From assembly GCF_020833685.1 (NCBI RefSeq), contig NZ_JACKZY010000004.1, forward strand, positions 372,001-436,000: 64,000 nucleotides of DNA, given 5' to 3'. Under the pieces are notes generated by a model that saw nothing but the letters and a program-made list of their open reading frames with translations, made no database searches and was not told the origin of the DNA. A program made the translations under genes and the position numbers. The DNA comes from Nitratireductor sp. B36. GTDB lineage: Bacteria; Pseudomonadota; Alphaproteobacteria; Rhizobiales; Rhizobiaceae. Below are positions 42,599 through 52,613 of the stretch, piece after piece; the stretch's first letter is position 1, and the number at the start of each line of letters is the position of its first letter.

Positions 42599-43477
42599 TT
42601 ACTTGTAGAGTTTGCTGATCGAGGCAGTTTCATCGTCGCCGTGTCCGGCCTCCACATAATCTGCATATCGCTTCCTGGCGAGCTGGACGATTGGCAGCGC
42701 GAGGCCGAGACGTTTGATTTCCGCTTCCACATTCTTGAGGTCTTTGGCCATTTGCGAGGCTTTGCTCGCGACAGGCACAAAGTCCTGCGCGTCAATCTTC
42801 GGATAGGCATATTGCAGCAGAGCGCTGTCTGCATGTCCGCCTGCTAGGCACTGCGGAAGCCTTTCCGCGGCGAGTCCGCTCTGAGTGGCCAGTCTGTGCA
42901 CTTCCGCCATGAGAACATATCCGACGCCACAGATCGCCTGATTGATAACCTTGGCGGTCTGGCCCGCGCCCACCGGTCCCATCAATGTGGTGCGACCTGC
43001 ATAGGCATCCATGAAGGGCGCCGCGCGCGCCAGCGCGTCCGGGTCGCCCCCCGCCATGATGGTCAGCTTGCCTTCGCGGGCATAACCGGGTCCTCCGGAC
43101 ACCGGAGCGTCGACCCAATCTGCGCCACAGCTGCTTTTCAGTTTCTCGGCTCGCGCCTGTGTCGGCACAGGCAGACCGGTGGAATGATCCACGATGAGAT
43201 GTGATGGGTTCGCCGCTTCGGCAATGCCACGCTGTCCAAAGACCACATCATCCACCGCACGGTCATCGAGCACGCACAGAAATATGATGCCGGCCTGTTC
43301 CGCAACGGCGCGAGGATTTTCGGCGATCAAGACATCGCTCAACTGATCATACGCTTCGGGTTCACGGTTCCACACCACCAGGCGATGTCCGGCCTGCTGG
43401 AGCTTGTGCACCATGGGCAGGCCCATCATCCCCAGACCCACAAATCCGATCAGCGCTTTTTCCTGCCGCCCAGCCAT
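42599..43477 (-). CDS. ltnD: 3-hydroxyisobutyrate dehydrogenase-family protein (L-threonate dehydrogenase-like)
   Basis: NAD(P)-dependent beta-hydroxyacid dehydrogenase of 292 residues. GFVGLGMMGLPM is the Rossmann motif, DAPVSGGPGYAREGKLTIMAGG the substrate motif, and the catalytic Lys lies in GAGQTAKVINQ. In four-carbon sugar-acid pathways LtnD oxidises L-threonate or D-erythronate at C2. Genes for the later steps (OtnI, OtnK, OtnC) lie at 52.6-55.3 kb. GGGAGGA precedes the ATG. It is divergent from the pdxA2-like gene. Confidence 0.82.
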   Translation of the reverse strand: MAGRQEKALIGFVGLGMMGLPMVHKLQQAGHRLVVWNREPEAYDQLSDVLIAENPRAVAEQAGIIFLCVLDDRAVDDVVFGQRGIAEAANPSHLIVDHSTGLPVPTQARAEKLKSSCGADWVDAPVSGGPGYAREGKLTIMAGGDPDALARAAPFMDAYAGRTTLMGPVGAGQTAKVINQAICGVGYVLMAEVHRLATQSGLAAERLPQCLAGGHADSALLQYAYPKIDAQDFVPVASKASQMAKDLKNVEAEIKRLGLALPIVQLARKRYADYVEAGHGDDETASISKLYK

Positions 43478-43504
43478 CTCGCATCCTCCCTCAGAATTTT
43501 CTGG

Positions 43505-43522
43505 ATAATTTATAATTACAGA
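43505..43522. promoter_or_regulatory. Shared operator candidate, site 1
   Basis: On the minus strand this reads TCTGTAATTATAAATTAT. It is identical at 16 of 18 positions to the site at 52479-52496 in the other divergent promoter of the same locus. It lies 28 bp before the LtnD-like start and 45 bp before the PdxA2-like start. The GntR protein encoded at 49018 is the obvious candidate to bind it. Confidence 0.6.
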
Positions 43523-43566
43523 TTATAGTGATCACATCAATCACCTCGAAGTGTAAGTTTTGCCCC

Positions 43567-44562
43567 ATGAATCAATCCATTCGCCCCATGATTGTGACCC
43601 TCGGTGACCGATACGGCATCGGACCTGAGATCGTGGCACGTACATTTATAGACAAGGGCGCTCCGGTGGAGGGAGGAATTGTCATCCTGGGGGATTGGGA
43701 CGTGTTTCGTGATGCCGCGGCCCGGTTTGGCGGAAGCCGCGAAATCCCGCGCATCTCTCGCTTGTCGGAGTTTTGCGCAGATGGCGTGCGGTTTCTGGAT
43801 CTACCGTTCGATGCACCGGTCGGACCGTTGGGGAAAGTGTCACGGGAAGCCGGAGCGGAATCACTGGCTGTTCTGGACTGGCTGACCGAAGCTGCGCGCA
43901 AGCGAGAGATTGCTGGCGCGGTTTACGGCCCGCTGAACAAGCAGGCGATGCGCGATGCGGGCCATCCAAGTGGTGATGAGCTCGAATACATCATGAAGAA
44001 CATGCCCCAATGCGCGGATGCCGGGGAGATCAACGCACTGGAAGGTATGTGGACGGCACGCGTGACCAGTCACATTCCGCTGCGCGACGTGGCCGACGCA
44101 ATCTCAGCCGATGGTATCCGCCGTGCTGCGAAGTTACTGGCCAACACGATGAGCGCGGCTGGCATTCAGGCACCGAAAATCTGTGCCGCCGGACTCAATC
44201 CACATGCCGGGGAGCAGGGCGTGTTCGGACGCGAGGAGATTGACGTGATCGCACCAGCGATCGCTGCCATGCGGGAGGATGGCTTCGATATCATCGGGCC
44301 AATTCCGGCGGACACCGTATTCGCCCAGGCCAGGGCGCAGGGCGCCAATGGCATTTTGACCATGTATCACGACCAGGGGCAGATCGCCCTGAAATTGATT
44401 GGGCTTGGCCGATCCGTGACCCTCATAGGCGGGCTGACCGTACCGTTCGCCACACCGGGCCACGGAACGGCTTTCGATATTGTGGGACAGGGGGTGGCGC
44501 GGCTGGACGGCCTGCGCGAGGCGCTTGCCCTGTGTCGCAAGATCTCCCGCAATGTGACCTGA
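43567..44562 (+). CDS. pdxA2: PdxA-family 4-phospho-tetronate dehydrogenase (PdxA2-like)
   Basis: 331 residues of the 4-hydroxythreonine-4-phosphate dehydrogenase family. Visible motifs are the VTLGDRYGIGPEI phosphate loop, metal-binding His in VTSHIPLRDV and AAGLNPHAGEQG, and MYHDQGQIALK. The genomic setting with a DUF1537 kinase points to PdxA2, which oxidises 4-phospho-D-threonate or 4-phospho-D-erythronate, rather than vitamin B6 synthesis. I choose the ATG at 43567. It leads into the ABC importer genes. Confidence 0.82.
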   Translation: MNQSIRPMIVTLGDRYGIGPEIVARTFIDKGAPVEGGIVILGDWDVFRDAAARFGGSREIPRISRLSEFCADGVRFLDLPFDAPVGPLGKVSREAGAESLAVLDWLTEAARKREIAGAVYGPLNKQAMRDAGHPSGDELEYIMKNMPQCADAGEINALEGMWTARVTSHIPLRDVADAISADGIRRAAKLLANTMSAAGIQAPKICAAGLNPHAGEQGVFGREEIDVIAPAIAAMREDGFDIIGPIPADTVFAQARAQGANGILTMYHDQGQIALKLIGLGRSVTLIGGLTVPFATPGHGTAFDIVGQGVARLDGLREALALCRKISRNVT

Positions 44563-44605
44563 TAGTCAGGCGCGTTCCGGGGAACACATAAGGGAGGAAG
44601 CAAGA

Positions 44606-45925
44606 ATGAACGCAAAACTGAATGGTTTGAAGACGCTGACATCTGTTTTGGCTTTGAGCTTGACGGGAATGGTCGCCACGCCTGTGGCGACCGCCGAGGC
44701 ACAGAGCGGCCTTTCCGGGGAAGCGCGGTACAGTTGGTGGGGCGGTCCGTCTCGAAATGAGAAAACCTACGATGTGATTGAGCTGTTCGAGAGCGAGAAT
44801 CCGGGCGTCAGCATCGTGCGGGAGCCTTCGGACTGGAGCGGATATTGGCAGAAAGTGAATGTTCAGGCCGCAGGCAGCAACCTACCCTGTATCGTTCAGA
44901 TGCAGAACCGCTGGCTCGCAAATTACGACGATCCCTCGATCCTGCTTCCGCTGGACGACCTCGTCGCTTCCGGCAACCTGGATCTCACCGGTATTCCCAA
45001 ACCACTGATCGATTCCGGCCGTGGTGAGGACGGGAAGCTTTATATGGTGCCGACGGGCGTGTTCTTCTACGTGATGTTGATGAACCAATCTCTTGCAGAA
45101 TCAACCGGCATTGCGCCCTTTGACCCTGACAGCGTGACGTGGGAGGAGTTCAAGACATGGCTCTTGGCGGTGAACGAGAAGCTGCCTGACGGGGTGGATG
45201 CTGCCGGTGGAATGCCCGTCTCGCCGGAAGCATTTATTGCCTATGTCCAGTCCCATGGGCAGAAGGTCTTTAGCGAGGGCGGTGTCGGATTTGACGAAGC
45301 CATCGTGACCGATTGGTTCAACTATTGGGAAGAACTGCGCAAGGCAGGCGCTGCTCAGGACGCGGATAGCCTTGTTGAAGAGCGCAGCGATCTGATCGAA
45401 GAGTCCGGCATCGCCAATGGCCGCCTCGTGGTGCAGCCGCGTCCGGCGAATCGCCTCGACGCACACCAGGCTGTGCTCGACACCGCCGCGCCTGGCAGCA
45501 ATCTTGATATCGCCCTTTATCCTCTTGGCCCGGATGGCGCCGGCGAGGATGTCGGTATCAACGGCATCTCGATTGCGGCTGGCTGCGAAGCGGGCGCACG
45601 CGACATCGCGGTCGCCTATACGAACTTCTTCCTGCAGGACGAACGCGCCGCCAATATCTATTCTTCGGACAATGGCGTCGTGGCCGTCGATCGTTTCCAG
45701 GAAGCCCAATACAAGATGCCCGATGCGACCGATGGTCAGAAAGAGCAGATCGAGGCACTTCGTGTTGTGTCGAAGCGGGCCAAGGGTGTTTTCTACCCCA
45801 CCGGCGCCTATCAGGCTTTGAAGGATTCTCTGCAGTCCGCCTATGAGCGTGTCGCTTTCGGGCGTTCGACCCCCGAGGAAGCAGCTGCGAACATGATCAA
45901 CGAAATCAATCGCAACATGAAGTGA
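44606..45925 (+). CDS. ABC sugar-type substrate-binding protein
   Basis: Periplasmic binding protein of 439 residues (family 1, MalE-like) with a signal peptide of about 32 residues ending ATAEAQS. The mature protein begins with a SWWGGPSRNEKTYDVIELFE segment. The WSGYWQKVNVQAAG segment and the closing helix are typical of carbohydrate binding proteins. AGGGAGGAA precedes the ATG. Ligand unknown; the neighbouring apiosidase-like hydrolase suggests a small glycoside or sugar acid. Confidence 0.92.
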   Translation: MNAKLNGLKTLTSVLALSLTGMVATPVATAEAQSGLSGEARYSWWGGPSRNEKTYDVIELFESENPGVSIVREPSDWSGYWQKVNVQAAGSNLPCIVQMQNRWLANYDDPSILLPLDDLVASGNLDLTGIPKPLIDSGRGEDGKLYMVPTGVFFYVMLMNQSLAESTGIAPFDPDSVTWEEFKTWLLAVNEKLPDGVDAAGGMPVSPEAFIAYVQSHGQKVFSEGGVGFDEAIVTDWFNYWEELRKAGAAQDADSLVEERSDLIEESGIANGRLVVQPRPANRLDAHQAVLDTAAPGSNLDIALYPLGPDGAGEDVGINGISIAAGCEAGARDIAVAYTNFFLQDERAANIYSSDNGVVAVDRFQEAQYKMPDATDGQKEQIEALRVVSKRAKGVFYPTGAYQALKDSLQSAYERVAFGRSTPEEAAANMINEINRNMK

Positions 45926-45983
45926 GACCGGTTCGGGCGCGCCACGGCGCGCCCGATACCCCTTCCCGACGCTCGAGGTAAGC

Positions 45984-46919
45984 ATGAAGGATCAGCACGC
46001 CAGATCCCGGCGCAAGCGCCACAGGCTGACGCCACAACAAAGCGAAAGCCGCGCGGCTTACATGTTTCTGATGCCCTGGTTCATCGGTCTGGTCCTTATA
46101 ACGATCGGACCGGTCATCGCATCGCTTTATCTGTCGTTTACCCGGTACAATCTGTTTTCGGCCCCGCAATGGGTGGGGTTTGAGAATTACATCGATCTCC
46201 TGTTCTGGGATCAGGTGTTCCACGATTCCGTGATCGCCACCGCGATATATGTTCTTTGCTCAGTGCCCCTGATCCTGATCGCGTCGCTCCTGGTGGCGGC
46301 CGTACTCAATCAGGGGTTGTCGGGCTTGGCGATCTATCGCTCGCTCTTCTACATCCCTTCCCTGATCGGCAGCAGCGTGGCCATTGGTTTTCTGTGGCTT
46401 CAGGTTTTCGGTGACGAAGGTATCTTCAACGATTTTTTGGGGTGGTTCGGCATTGCCGGCAAGAGTTGGGTCTCCGATCCATCCACGGCGCCAGCGACAC
46501 TGGTTGCGCTGAATGTCTGGACCTTCGGAGCCTCGATGGTGATCTTCCTCGCGGGGCTGCGGCAAATTCCTGCATCTTACTACGAAGCAGCGAAGATGGA
46601 CGGGGCCAGCAGCATCGCGATCTTCCGCCGCATCACCTTGCCCTTGTTATCGCCGATCATCTTTTTCAATCTGATCCTGCTCACCATCCAGTCCTTCCAG
46701 GGTTTCACGCAGGCATGGATCCTTTCGCGTGGCACAGGAGGCCCTGCGAACTCCCTGATGCTTTACACCGTCTACCTCTACAAGCAGGCGTTCGAACAGC
46801 TCAACATGGGTGCTGCAACCGCCATGGCCTGGTTGCTCTTGCTGGTCATCGCACTGATCACCGGGGTTTTGTTCTGGTCGGCCAGGTATTGGGTCTTCTA
46901 TGGAGATGACAAACAATGA
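45984..46919 (+). CDS. ABC sugar transporter permease (MalF type)
   Basis: 311 residues, six predicted membrane helices, with the EAA loop YYEAAKMDGASSIAIFRRI followed by TLPLLSP. The N-terminal 25 residues are basic and cytoplasmic. It overlaps the next permease by four bases (ATGA). Confidence 0.92.
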   Translation: MKDQHARSRRKRHRLTPQQSESRAAYMFLMPWFIGLVLITIGPVIASLYLSFTRYNLFSAPQWVGFENYIDLLFWDQVFHDSVIATAIYVLCSVPLILIASLLVAAVLNQGLSGLAIYRSLFYIPSLIGSSVAIGFLWLQVFGDEGIFNDFLGWFGIAGKSWVSDPSTAPATLVALNVWTFGASMVIFLAGLRQIPASYYEAAKMDGASSIAIFRRITLPLLSPIIFFNLILLTIQSFQGFTQAWILSRGTGGPANSLMLYTVYLYKQAFEQLNMGAATAMAWLLLLVIALITGVLFWSARYWVFYGDDKQ

Positions 46920-47749
46920 GCCAAGTCAGACGCCTTGCCATGCATATGGGCCTTGTCGTGGCTCTGTGCGCGATGCTTTACCCCGTGGCCTGGATGATTT
47001 CCTCCTCGTTCAAACCGGAGGCAATGATATTCTCCTCGCCGGGTTTGATCCCCGAAGTCGTCACCCTCGAGAACTACAGGAATGGCTGGTTCTCGCAGCG
47101 TGATGCGACCTTCGGTCTGTTTCTGGCAAACTCGTTCATCGTGTGCGGATTTGCCATCATCGGGAACCTGTTTGGCGCATCTTTGGCCGGCTATGCATTT
47201 GCCCGGCTGAAGTTTCCGCTGAAACGGCTCTGGTTCGCGATCATGCTCGGATCGATCATGCTGCCGATCCACGCGCAACTCGTGCCGCAATATCTGCTGT
47301 TTCTGAAACTGGGCTGGGTGAACACCTACCTGCCGCTGATCGTTCCCAAATTTTTGGCGACCGACGCGTTTTTCGTGTTCCTCATGGTGCAGTTCATGCG
47401 CACACTTCCGGCCGAACTGGAGCAGGCAGCAGAGATTGACGGGGCGACATTCTGGCAACGCTACTGGCGCATTGTTCTGCCCCTGTCGCTGCCCGCGCTC
47501 GTGACGACGGCCGTGTTCACGTTCATCTTCACCTACAACGATTTTCTCTCGCAGCTGATCTATCTGCAAGAGTTGAAGCACAAGACCGTGCCTCTTGGTC
47601 TCGCATTGTTTCTGGATGCGGGCGGCGGGTCGTCTTCATTCGGCGGGCTGATGTCGATGTCGGTGCTCTCGATAGGGCCGGTTCTGGGATTCTTCCTTGC
47701 ATCACAACGGTTTCTCACGCGGGGCATCGCCACGCAGGGTTTGAAATAA
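46916..47749 (+). CDS. ABC sugar transporter permease (MalG type)
   Basis: 277 residues with the EAA loop [20 protein letters not shown] followed by VLPLSLPA. It partners the MalF-type permease. Stop and ATPase start are separated by 19 bases. Confidence 0.92.
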   Translation: MSQVRRLAMHMGLVVALCAMLYPVAWMISSSFKPEAMIFSSPGLIPEVVTLENYRNGWFSQRDATFGLFLANSFIVCGFAIIGNLFGASLAGYAFARLKFPLKRLWFAIMLGSIMLPIHAQLVPQYLLFLKLGWVNTYLPLIVPKFLATDAFFVFLMVQFMRTLPAELEQAAEIDGATFWQRYWRIVLPLSLPALVTTAVFTFIFTYNDFLSQLIYLQELKHKTVPLGLALFLDAGGGSSSFGGLMSMSVLSIGPVLGFFLASQRFLTRGIATQGLK

Positions 47750-47768
47750 CATTCGGAAAGCAGGGCCA

Positions 47769-48944
47769 ATGGGCGATCTGAAACTTGAAAGACTGGGTAA
47801 GGCCTACGGCACGTTTCATGCGGTGAAGGACCTGAGCATTGACGTAGCCGACGGTGAGTTTCTCGTACTTGTCGGACCTTCAGGCTGTGGCAAGTCAACA
47901 GCGCTACGCATGATCGCGGGGCTGGAAGACATCACCAGTGGCACGCTTCGCATCGGCGGTGAGGTGATGAACGAGGTGCGTTCGAAGGACCGCGACATAG
48001 CGATGGTATTCCAGAACTACGCGCTCTATCCCCATATGACCGTGTACGACAACATCGCATTTTCGTTGCAGATTCAGAAATACGACAAGGCCGAGACCGA
48101 TCGGCGCGTGAAGGATGCCGCGCGCGTTCTGCAGCTGGAGGATCACCTGAAAAGGCGGCCCGGTCAGCTCTCGGGCGGCCAGCGCCAGCGCGTGGCGATG
48201 GGGCGGGCGATTGTACGCCGTCCCGCCGTCTTCCTCATGGATGAGCCGCTTTCCAATCTCGATGCTAAACTGCGGGTGCAGATGCGCGCCGAGATTGCCG
48301 CTCTCCAGGACCGGCTGGGCGTTACCACGATATATGTCACGCATGATCAGATCGAAGCCATGACCATGGGGGATCGAGTCGCGGTCATGAAGGATGGTGA
48401 GCTGCAGCAGATCGGATCACCGGATGAAATCTACAACCGTCCGGCCAACACTTTTGTCGCGACTTTCATGGGGTCGCCCGCGATGGCGCTGCTCTTCGCA
48501 GACTTTGCTCTGGAAGGTGCGGGCGCAATGCTCAGGATCGGCAATCAGGAGCTGCGCATCGATGGGCAGATGTTGGAAAAGCGTCCGGATCTGCAAGGTT
48601 ATAACGGCCGTCGATTGATCATTGGCATTCGTCCCGAACACATGGGAGATCCGGCAATGTCGACTGTTGCGCAAACCATCGAGGGAGATGTGTTTTTGCG
48701 TGAATCCCTTGGGTCGGACATCATGGTGCATTTTCAGATCGATGGAGAGGCGGCTCCGGTCGTATCGCCCGATACTTTGGAATCGCTGCCTGATGACAAT
48801 TCGCAAATGCGCGCCACCTGCATTGCACGCTTCGACCCGCGCAGTGATGTGACTGTACCCGGCAGACGGACGATTGCGGTGGACGTTTCCGCACTGCATT
48901 TCTTCGACGCGGCGACCGGCGAAGCAATCTGGGGCGATGCGTGA
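47769..48944 (+). CDS. ABC sugar transporter ATPase (MalK/UgpC type)
   Basis: 391 residues with Walker [10 protein letters not shown], signature [14 protein letters not shown], Walker [12 protein letters not shown] and switch His in [11 protein letters not shown] long C-terminal TOBE domain (about 240-390) includes IGIRPEHMG. All key residues are intact, in contrast to the decayed relative at 55520-56608. Confidence 0.93.
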   Translation: MGDLKLERLGKAYGTFHAVKDLSIDVADGEFLVLVGPSGCGKSTALRMIAGLEDITSGTLRIGGEVMNEVRSKDRDIAMVFQNYALYPHMTVYDNIAFSLQIQKYDKAETDRRVKDAARVLQLEDHLKRRPGQLSGGQRQRVAMGRAIVRRPAVFLMDEPLSNLDAKLRVQMRAEIAALQDRLGVTTIYVTHDQIEAMTMGDRVAVMKDGELQQIGSPDEIYNRPANTFVATFMGSPAMALLFADFALEGAGAMLRIGNQELRIDGQMLEKRPDLQGYNGRRLIIGIRPEHMGDPAMSTVAQTIEGDVFLRESLGSDIMVHFQIDGEAAPVVSPDTLESLPDDNSQMRATCIARFDPRSDVTVPGRRTIAVDVSALHFFDAATGEAIWGDA

Positions 48945-49017
48945 TTTGCGGCGTAAAAGCTTGTAAATCAGTGCTACTCTGGATATCTGGGCCAAAATCA
49001 GCATCGGGGTTTCCAAT

Positions 49018-49722
49018 TTGAAAGCGCGCAAAATCGTTCGCCGTTCCCTGCATGAAGAAATTCTCGAGCAGATACGAGAGATGATTGTCGAGGGGCGATG
49101 GAGGCCTCGCGAGATCCTGCCTGAGATGCAGCTGACCGAAGAGCTGGGTGTGTCCAGAACGCCGTTGCGTGAGGCGCTCAAGGTCTTGTCTGCCGAAGGT
49201 CTATTGGAGGTGCGGCCAAGGTCCGGGGCGCAAATCCGTGTGCTTTCGCCCGAGGAGACGCGCGCCCTGTTTGAGGCCGCTGGCATGATTGAATCCTCAT
49301 CGGCCCGGCTCGCCGTCGATCGGGCCACTCAGGCGCAGATTGCCAGGATTGAGGAATTGCATCGAAAGATGCTCGTGGCGTACGAGAAAGGTAGGCGCGC
49401 TGATTACTTCGATCTCAACCAGCGCATTCATATGGCCATTGTCGGGGCCGCCGGAAACGACGTTCTGTCGGAGCTTCATGCGGGTCTGTTGATGCGCATG
49501 CGGCGAGTGCGATTTGCCTGTACGAATCGTGCAGAAGACTGGGACCTCGCCATCGAGGAGCATGCCGACATGCTGAAGGCGTTGAAGGAGAAAGACGCTG
49601 ACCAGCTGGCGTCCCAGTTGGATCACCATATGGAAAAAGGCTGGCAGCGGGTTCGCGAGTTCGTCCAGGACGAATACGAGCAATCCCAGAATGCGGCGGT
49701 CGCATCGTCAGCGCTCGACTGA
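49018..49722 (+). CDS. GntR-family regulator with FCD domain
   Basis: 234 residues: winged HTH (MQLTEELGVSRTPLREALKV) and FCD domain (about 80-215). FCD His residues are seen in LNQRIHMAIVGAAGN, EEHADMLKAL and LDHHMEKG. The start is TTG; the region before it contains CGGGG. It stands in the middle of the sugar-acid locus and probably controls both divergent promoters through the 18-bp sites at 43505 and 52479. Its 3' end overlaps the convergent amidohydrolase by 15 bases. Confidence 0.87.
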   Translation: MKARKIVRRSLHEEILEQIREMIVEGRWRPREILPEMQLTEELGVSRTPLREALKVLSAEGLLEVRPRSGAQIRVLSPEETRALFEAAGMIESSSARLAVDRATQAQIARIEELHRKMLVAYEKGRRADYFDLNQRIHMAIVGAAGNDVLSELHAGLLMRMRRVRFACTNRAEDWDLAIEEHADMLKALKEKDADQLASQLDHHMEKGWQRVREFVQDEYEQSQNAAVASSALD

Positions 49723-50664
49723 AATCTCGGCGATATCCAGACCATAGGTGGCTGCAGCGCAGCCAGAGAATAGGCTGACAATGTCCGGGCGCGGCAGGTC
49801 ATGCACGGCGCGCTTGTAGGCCGAAAACATCGCCGCAAATGATATGCACAGCCGATCAACCGGGAAGTTGCTCGCAAACATGGCGCGACCGGGGCCGAAG
49901 ATCGTGATCAGTTCGCGCAGGATGTGGATGTTCTGCTCTTCTGGCCAGATGCCGGGAGCCAGCCCTATGCCTGAGAGCTTCACGACCGTGTTCTCAAGGT
50001 CCGCAAAACGGACGATTGCCGCGCGCCAGGCCGCCAGATCTTCGTCGCTGCGCTGAGCGGGCAATCCGCAATGGTTCAGGATGATTCTGGTTTCAGGAAA
50101 GTCGCGCGCCAGATCGGCAGCGGCGTCGAGATGCCACCATGGGGTCTGCAACTCGAAATGCAGCGATGTGGCTGCCAGTCTGGCATACCCGTCGCGCCAC
50201 TTCGGGTCGTCCATGGAGCCGGCCGCTCCTCGCCGAGCTTCTTCTCTTGGAAGGGCCATTGGCTTGTGGCGAACAGAGCGCACCAGGGCTCGCCGGGCGA
50301 GCGCTTCGAGTTGCCCGTCCAGATCGTCGCTATCCAGCCAGATTTGCGCTGCCGCTGCCCAGGGCGCTGCTTCCCCAAGAGAGGCAAGCCAGTCAATTTC
50401 CGCGCAGGCCATGCCATATTGTGGTTCGGCTTCCATGTGGACATCCGCCACAATGCGATGGGCGCCATGATCGTGCCGGTAATCCTCCGGCAGGTAGTTC
50501 TTTCGGATCGCACCATAATTGCCATACCGGAATGCCAGAAAGGGCGGCGTTTGCAGCCACGGATAGGCCACGGGGCCGCTCAGGTCCCAGTAATGGTGAT
50601 GGGCATCGACAATCGCCAGATCACGCAGAAAGCGTTCCGTTTCGGGATCGATCGTCCGGGTCAA
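49708..50664 (-). CDS. Amidohydrolase_2-family protein (sugar lactonase-like)
   Basis: TIM-barrel hydrolase of about 318 residues. IVDAHHHYWDLSGP and YPWL at the N terminus are characteristic of the L-fucono/L-rhamnono-lactonase branch. A later metal-site His lies in ILNHCGLP, and FASNFPVDRL near 265 supplies the Asp region. It may open an aldonolactone to the free acid that feeds the tetronate enzymes. The TTG at 50664 overlaps the stop of the upstream glycoside hydrolase, so the two are coupled. A longer frame would overlap that gene extensively and is rejected. Confidence 0.8.
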   Translation of the reverse strand: MTRTIDPETERFLRDLAIVDAHHHYWDLSGPVAYPWLQTPPFLAFRYGNYGAIRKNYLPEDYRHDHGAHRIVADVHMEAEPQYGMACAEIDWLASLGEAAPWAAAAQIWLDSDDLDGQLEALARRALVRSVRHKPMALPREEARRGAAGSMDDPKWRDGYARLAATSLHFELQTPWWHLDAAADLARDFPETRIILNHCGLPAQRSDEDLAAWRAAIVRFADLENTVVKLSGIGLAPGIWPEEQNIHILRELITIFGPGRAMFASNFPVDRLCISFAAMFSAYKRAVHDLPRPDIVSLFSGCAAATYGLDIAEISVER

Positions 50665-52454
50665 GACGGGATCAGTTCCAGCATCATGCCCCAGTCGAGC
50701 GCAGGATCGGGGCTTTCGGGCAGTCGGATGAGTGCGCTTTTCTCCACCATCAGCTCTACGGGATCGGGCAACCACGCGCCGGACCTCGGGTCAAACCACG
50801 TGGCACGGTAGCGGTCGAACTGTTTGGTCAGCCCGCGCATATAGGTCTCGGTTGCGCAGTTTGCTTCAAAATACAGAAGGAACCATGATCTATCTTTTGC
50901 CCCGGCGCAATAACTCCACCCCTCATAGCCCATGGGGTTGGCTGTCCTGTTGGGAATGATGTGTTCTGCCTCCGGCACGAGCTCGCGATAGGCCGTTCCC
51001 TTGACCATGGCGAAGGTCTTGAGGTGCTTGACCGTCTCGGCGGATGAGAATTTAAACCCTTCCCACATCATGACCTTGGTTCCCGGTTCGACGGAGGCCT
51101 GCCAGATCCCCTCGCACCCATAGAAATATCCGGCATAGCCACCCGATAGAAGGCTGCCATACATGCCCGAGCGGACATACATGTCGTCCTCGGGGGTGTT
51201 GCCCGGCTTGCCATAGGGATAGGGCAGGCTCAAACCCTCAAGGCCCGAATAATATGGCTCGCCGTTCAGGGCGGGAAGCGTGGGCTCGTGGTGAAAGATC
51301 TCGGTCAGATACCAATAGGTATAGTGCTCTCGCGAGTTTCCACTTTGATGCATGTCGATCCAGCGGCACTCGTCCGCTCCGCCAAAATTCACCAATGAGG
51401 ACGGGCGCGAATTTGCTGAAAGGATCGTGCCGAAGGGAGGCTTGCCCCACCGGTCAATCACCAGATTGCAAGGCGCGTTGTATTCGCGGCTGGGAATGGT
51501 GTTCTCGTAGAGGTCATAGTGGATCGGGCTGAAGATCGCATTGTGCGCCTGATAGCGGCAGAACACATAGTGGATGAAGCGGGCATAGCTTTCTGGAAAG
51601 TCGTAATGCTTCTTCCACATCGGGCCCGTGTCGCGGCGCGCCACCTCGATAAAGGGCACGATGCCCATCTCGAACAGGATATCCATCTTCTTGTCGAGCG
51701 TCTTGAAATAGTCCGGGTTCACCCGATCATAGTCGGGCACCACATCCTCGAACCCAGGCACTTTGCCGGGAAACAGAAAGGGGCGCTCGCCATTGTCGTC
51801 GTGCATGGACTTGGCGAACCCTTCCGGGGTGGGCCAGGTGTGCCGCACGCAATCGCCATCCGCATCAAAGAGGTTGTGGGACTTTCCGTCCTCGTTCCAG
51901 CATGGCTGGGCGGCGATCAGTCCGACGGAGTTGAACCCCTGCTTCTTGCGAAAACGGATGTAATCCGCGATCGAAGCGTCGGGTCCGAGGTCTCGCTGCG
52001 TATCGTCCTTTGGCAGCGGGAAGCGAAAGCTTGGGACAGCCCACCAGGTGTCGGCGATCATGAAAAAGGGCGTGCCATCGGCATATTCCAGGCCCCTACT
52101 GTCTGCCGTCACCCGGATCATGCCACGCCGGTTCGGGTTTTCAGTCAGGGCCGCAGCGCTTTGGCCATTGGCGGTGAAAGTGCCCTTTAGCCCCTCGATA
52201 GCCCTGTCTCCGGTCGAGGAACCCGCTCGCCATGACCAGGTGCCTGGCCGCGGCGCGCACAGGCGCACGACGAATTCGGCGCCACCGTTCCAGAACCCAT
52301 AGACCCTTCGCGAGAACCCCGGCCCCGACAGGTCAACCCATACCTCGGCATCGCAATAAGGATCAGCGGGTGGAGACGCCATGTGGAACACCAACTGATG
52401 AGGTTCCCAGACGGGGATTGTCGGGCTCGAAGAAAGGTCGATGGATGCAGTCAC
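50661..52454 (-). CDS. Apiosidase-like (DUF4038) glycoside hydrolase
   Basis: About 597 residues. The N terminus (about 10-95) resembles DUF5060 (PVWEPHQLVFHMASPP, FWNGGAEFVVRLCAPRPGTW). Residues about 115-470 form a DUF4038/apiosidase-like TIM barrel (FFMIADTWW, RKKQGFNSVGLIAAQPCW, NLVIDRWGKPPFG). A C-terminal beta domain follows. No signal peptide is seen, so it acts in the cytoplasm on an imported glycoside. The GTG at 52454 has GGGAGG seven bases upstream, which rules out a longer frame overlapping the kinase gene. It shares a divergent promoter with OtnK. Confidence 0.82.
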   Translation of the reverse strand: MTASIDLSSSPTIPVWEPHQLVFHMASPPADPYCDAEVWVDLSGPGFSRRVYGFWNGGAEFVVRLCAPRPGTWSWRAGSSTGDRAIEGLKGTFTANGQSAAALTENPNRRGMIRVTADSRGLEYADGTPFFMIADTWWAVPSFRFPLPKDDTQRDLGPDASIADYIRFRKKQGFNSVGLIAAQPCWNEDGKSHNLFDADGDCVRHTWPTPEGFAKSMHDDNGERPFLFPGKVPGFEDVVPDYDRVNPDYFKTLDKKMDILFEMGIVPFIEVARRDTGPMWKKHYDFPESYARFIHYVFCRYQAHNAIFSPIHYDLYENTIPSREYNAPCNLVIDRWGKPPFGTILSANSRPSSLVNFGGADECRWIDMHQSGNSREHYTYWYLTEIFHHEPTLPALNGEPYYSGLEGLSLPYPYGKPGNTPEDDMYVRSGMYGSLLSGGYAGYFYGCEGIWQASVEPGTKVMMWEGFKFSSAETVKHLKTFAMVKGTAYRELVPEAEHIIPNRTANPMGYEGWSYCAGAKDRSWFLLYFEANCATETYMRGLTKQFDRYRATWFDPRSGAWLPDPVELMVEKSALIRLPESPDPALDWGMMLELIPS

Positions 52455-52478
52455 AAAAAGGCCTCCCGCAACATGATT

Positions 52479-52496
52479 TCTGTAATTACTAATTAT
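52479..52496. promoter_or_regulatory. Shared operator candidate, site 2
   Basis: Plus-strand TCTGTAATTACTAATTAT. It matches the site at 43505-43522 at 16 of 18 positions. It lies 25 bp before the glycoside hydrolase start and 118 bp before the kinase start. TATAC and TTGAC-like elements nearby may belong to the two promoters. Confidence 0.6.
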
Positions 52497-52613
52497 ACAC
52501 TTGACCTCTGTCAACGCACGGGCTTTCTTGAAGCGATCAATGGCGGCTTGCTTGCGGGTGCATACTCTCGCTCCAGAGTGGCAGGCGCATGAAAGCGCGA
52601 GGGGGGGGTAGGT

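Noticed and set aside
50665-50775. N-terminal extension of the amidohydrolase
   Set aside because: Overlaps the coupled hydrolase gene and adds non-family sequence; TTG at 50664 fits the TTGA overlap.
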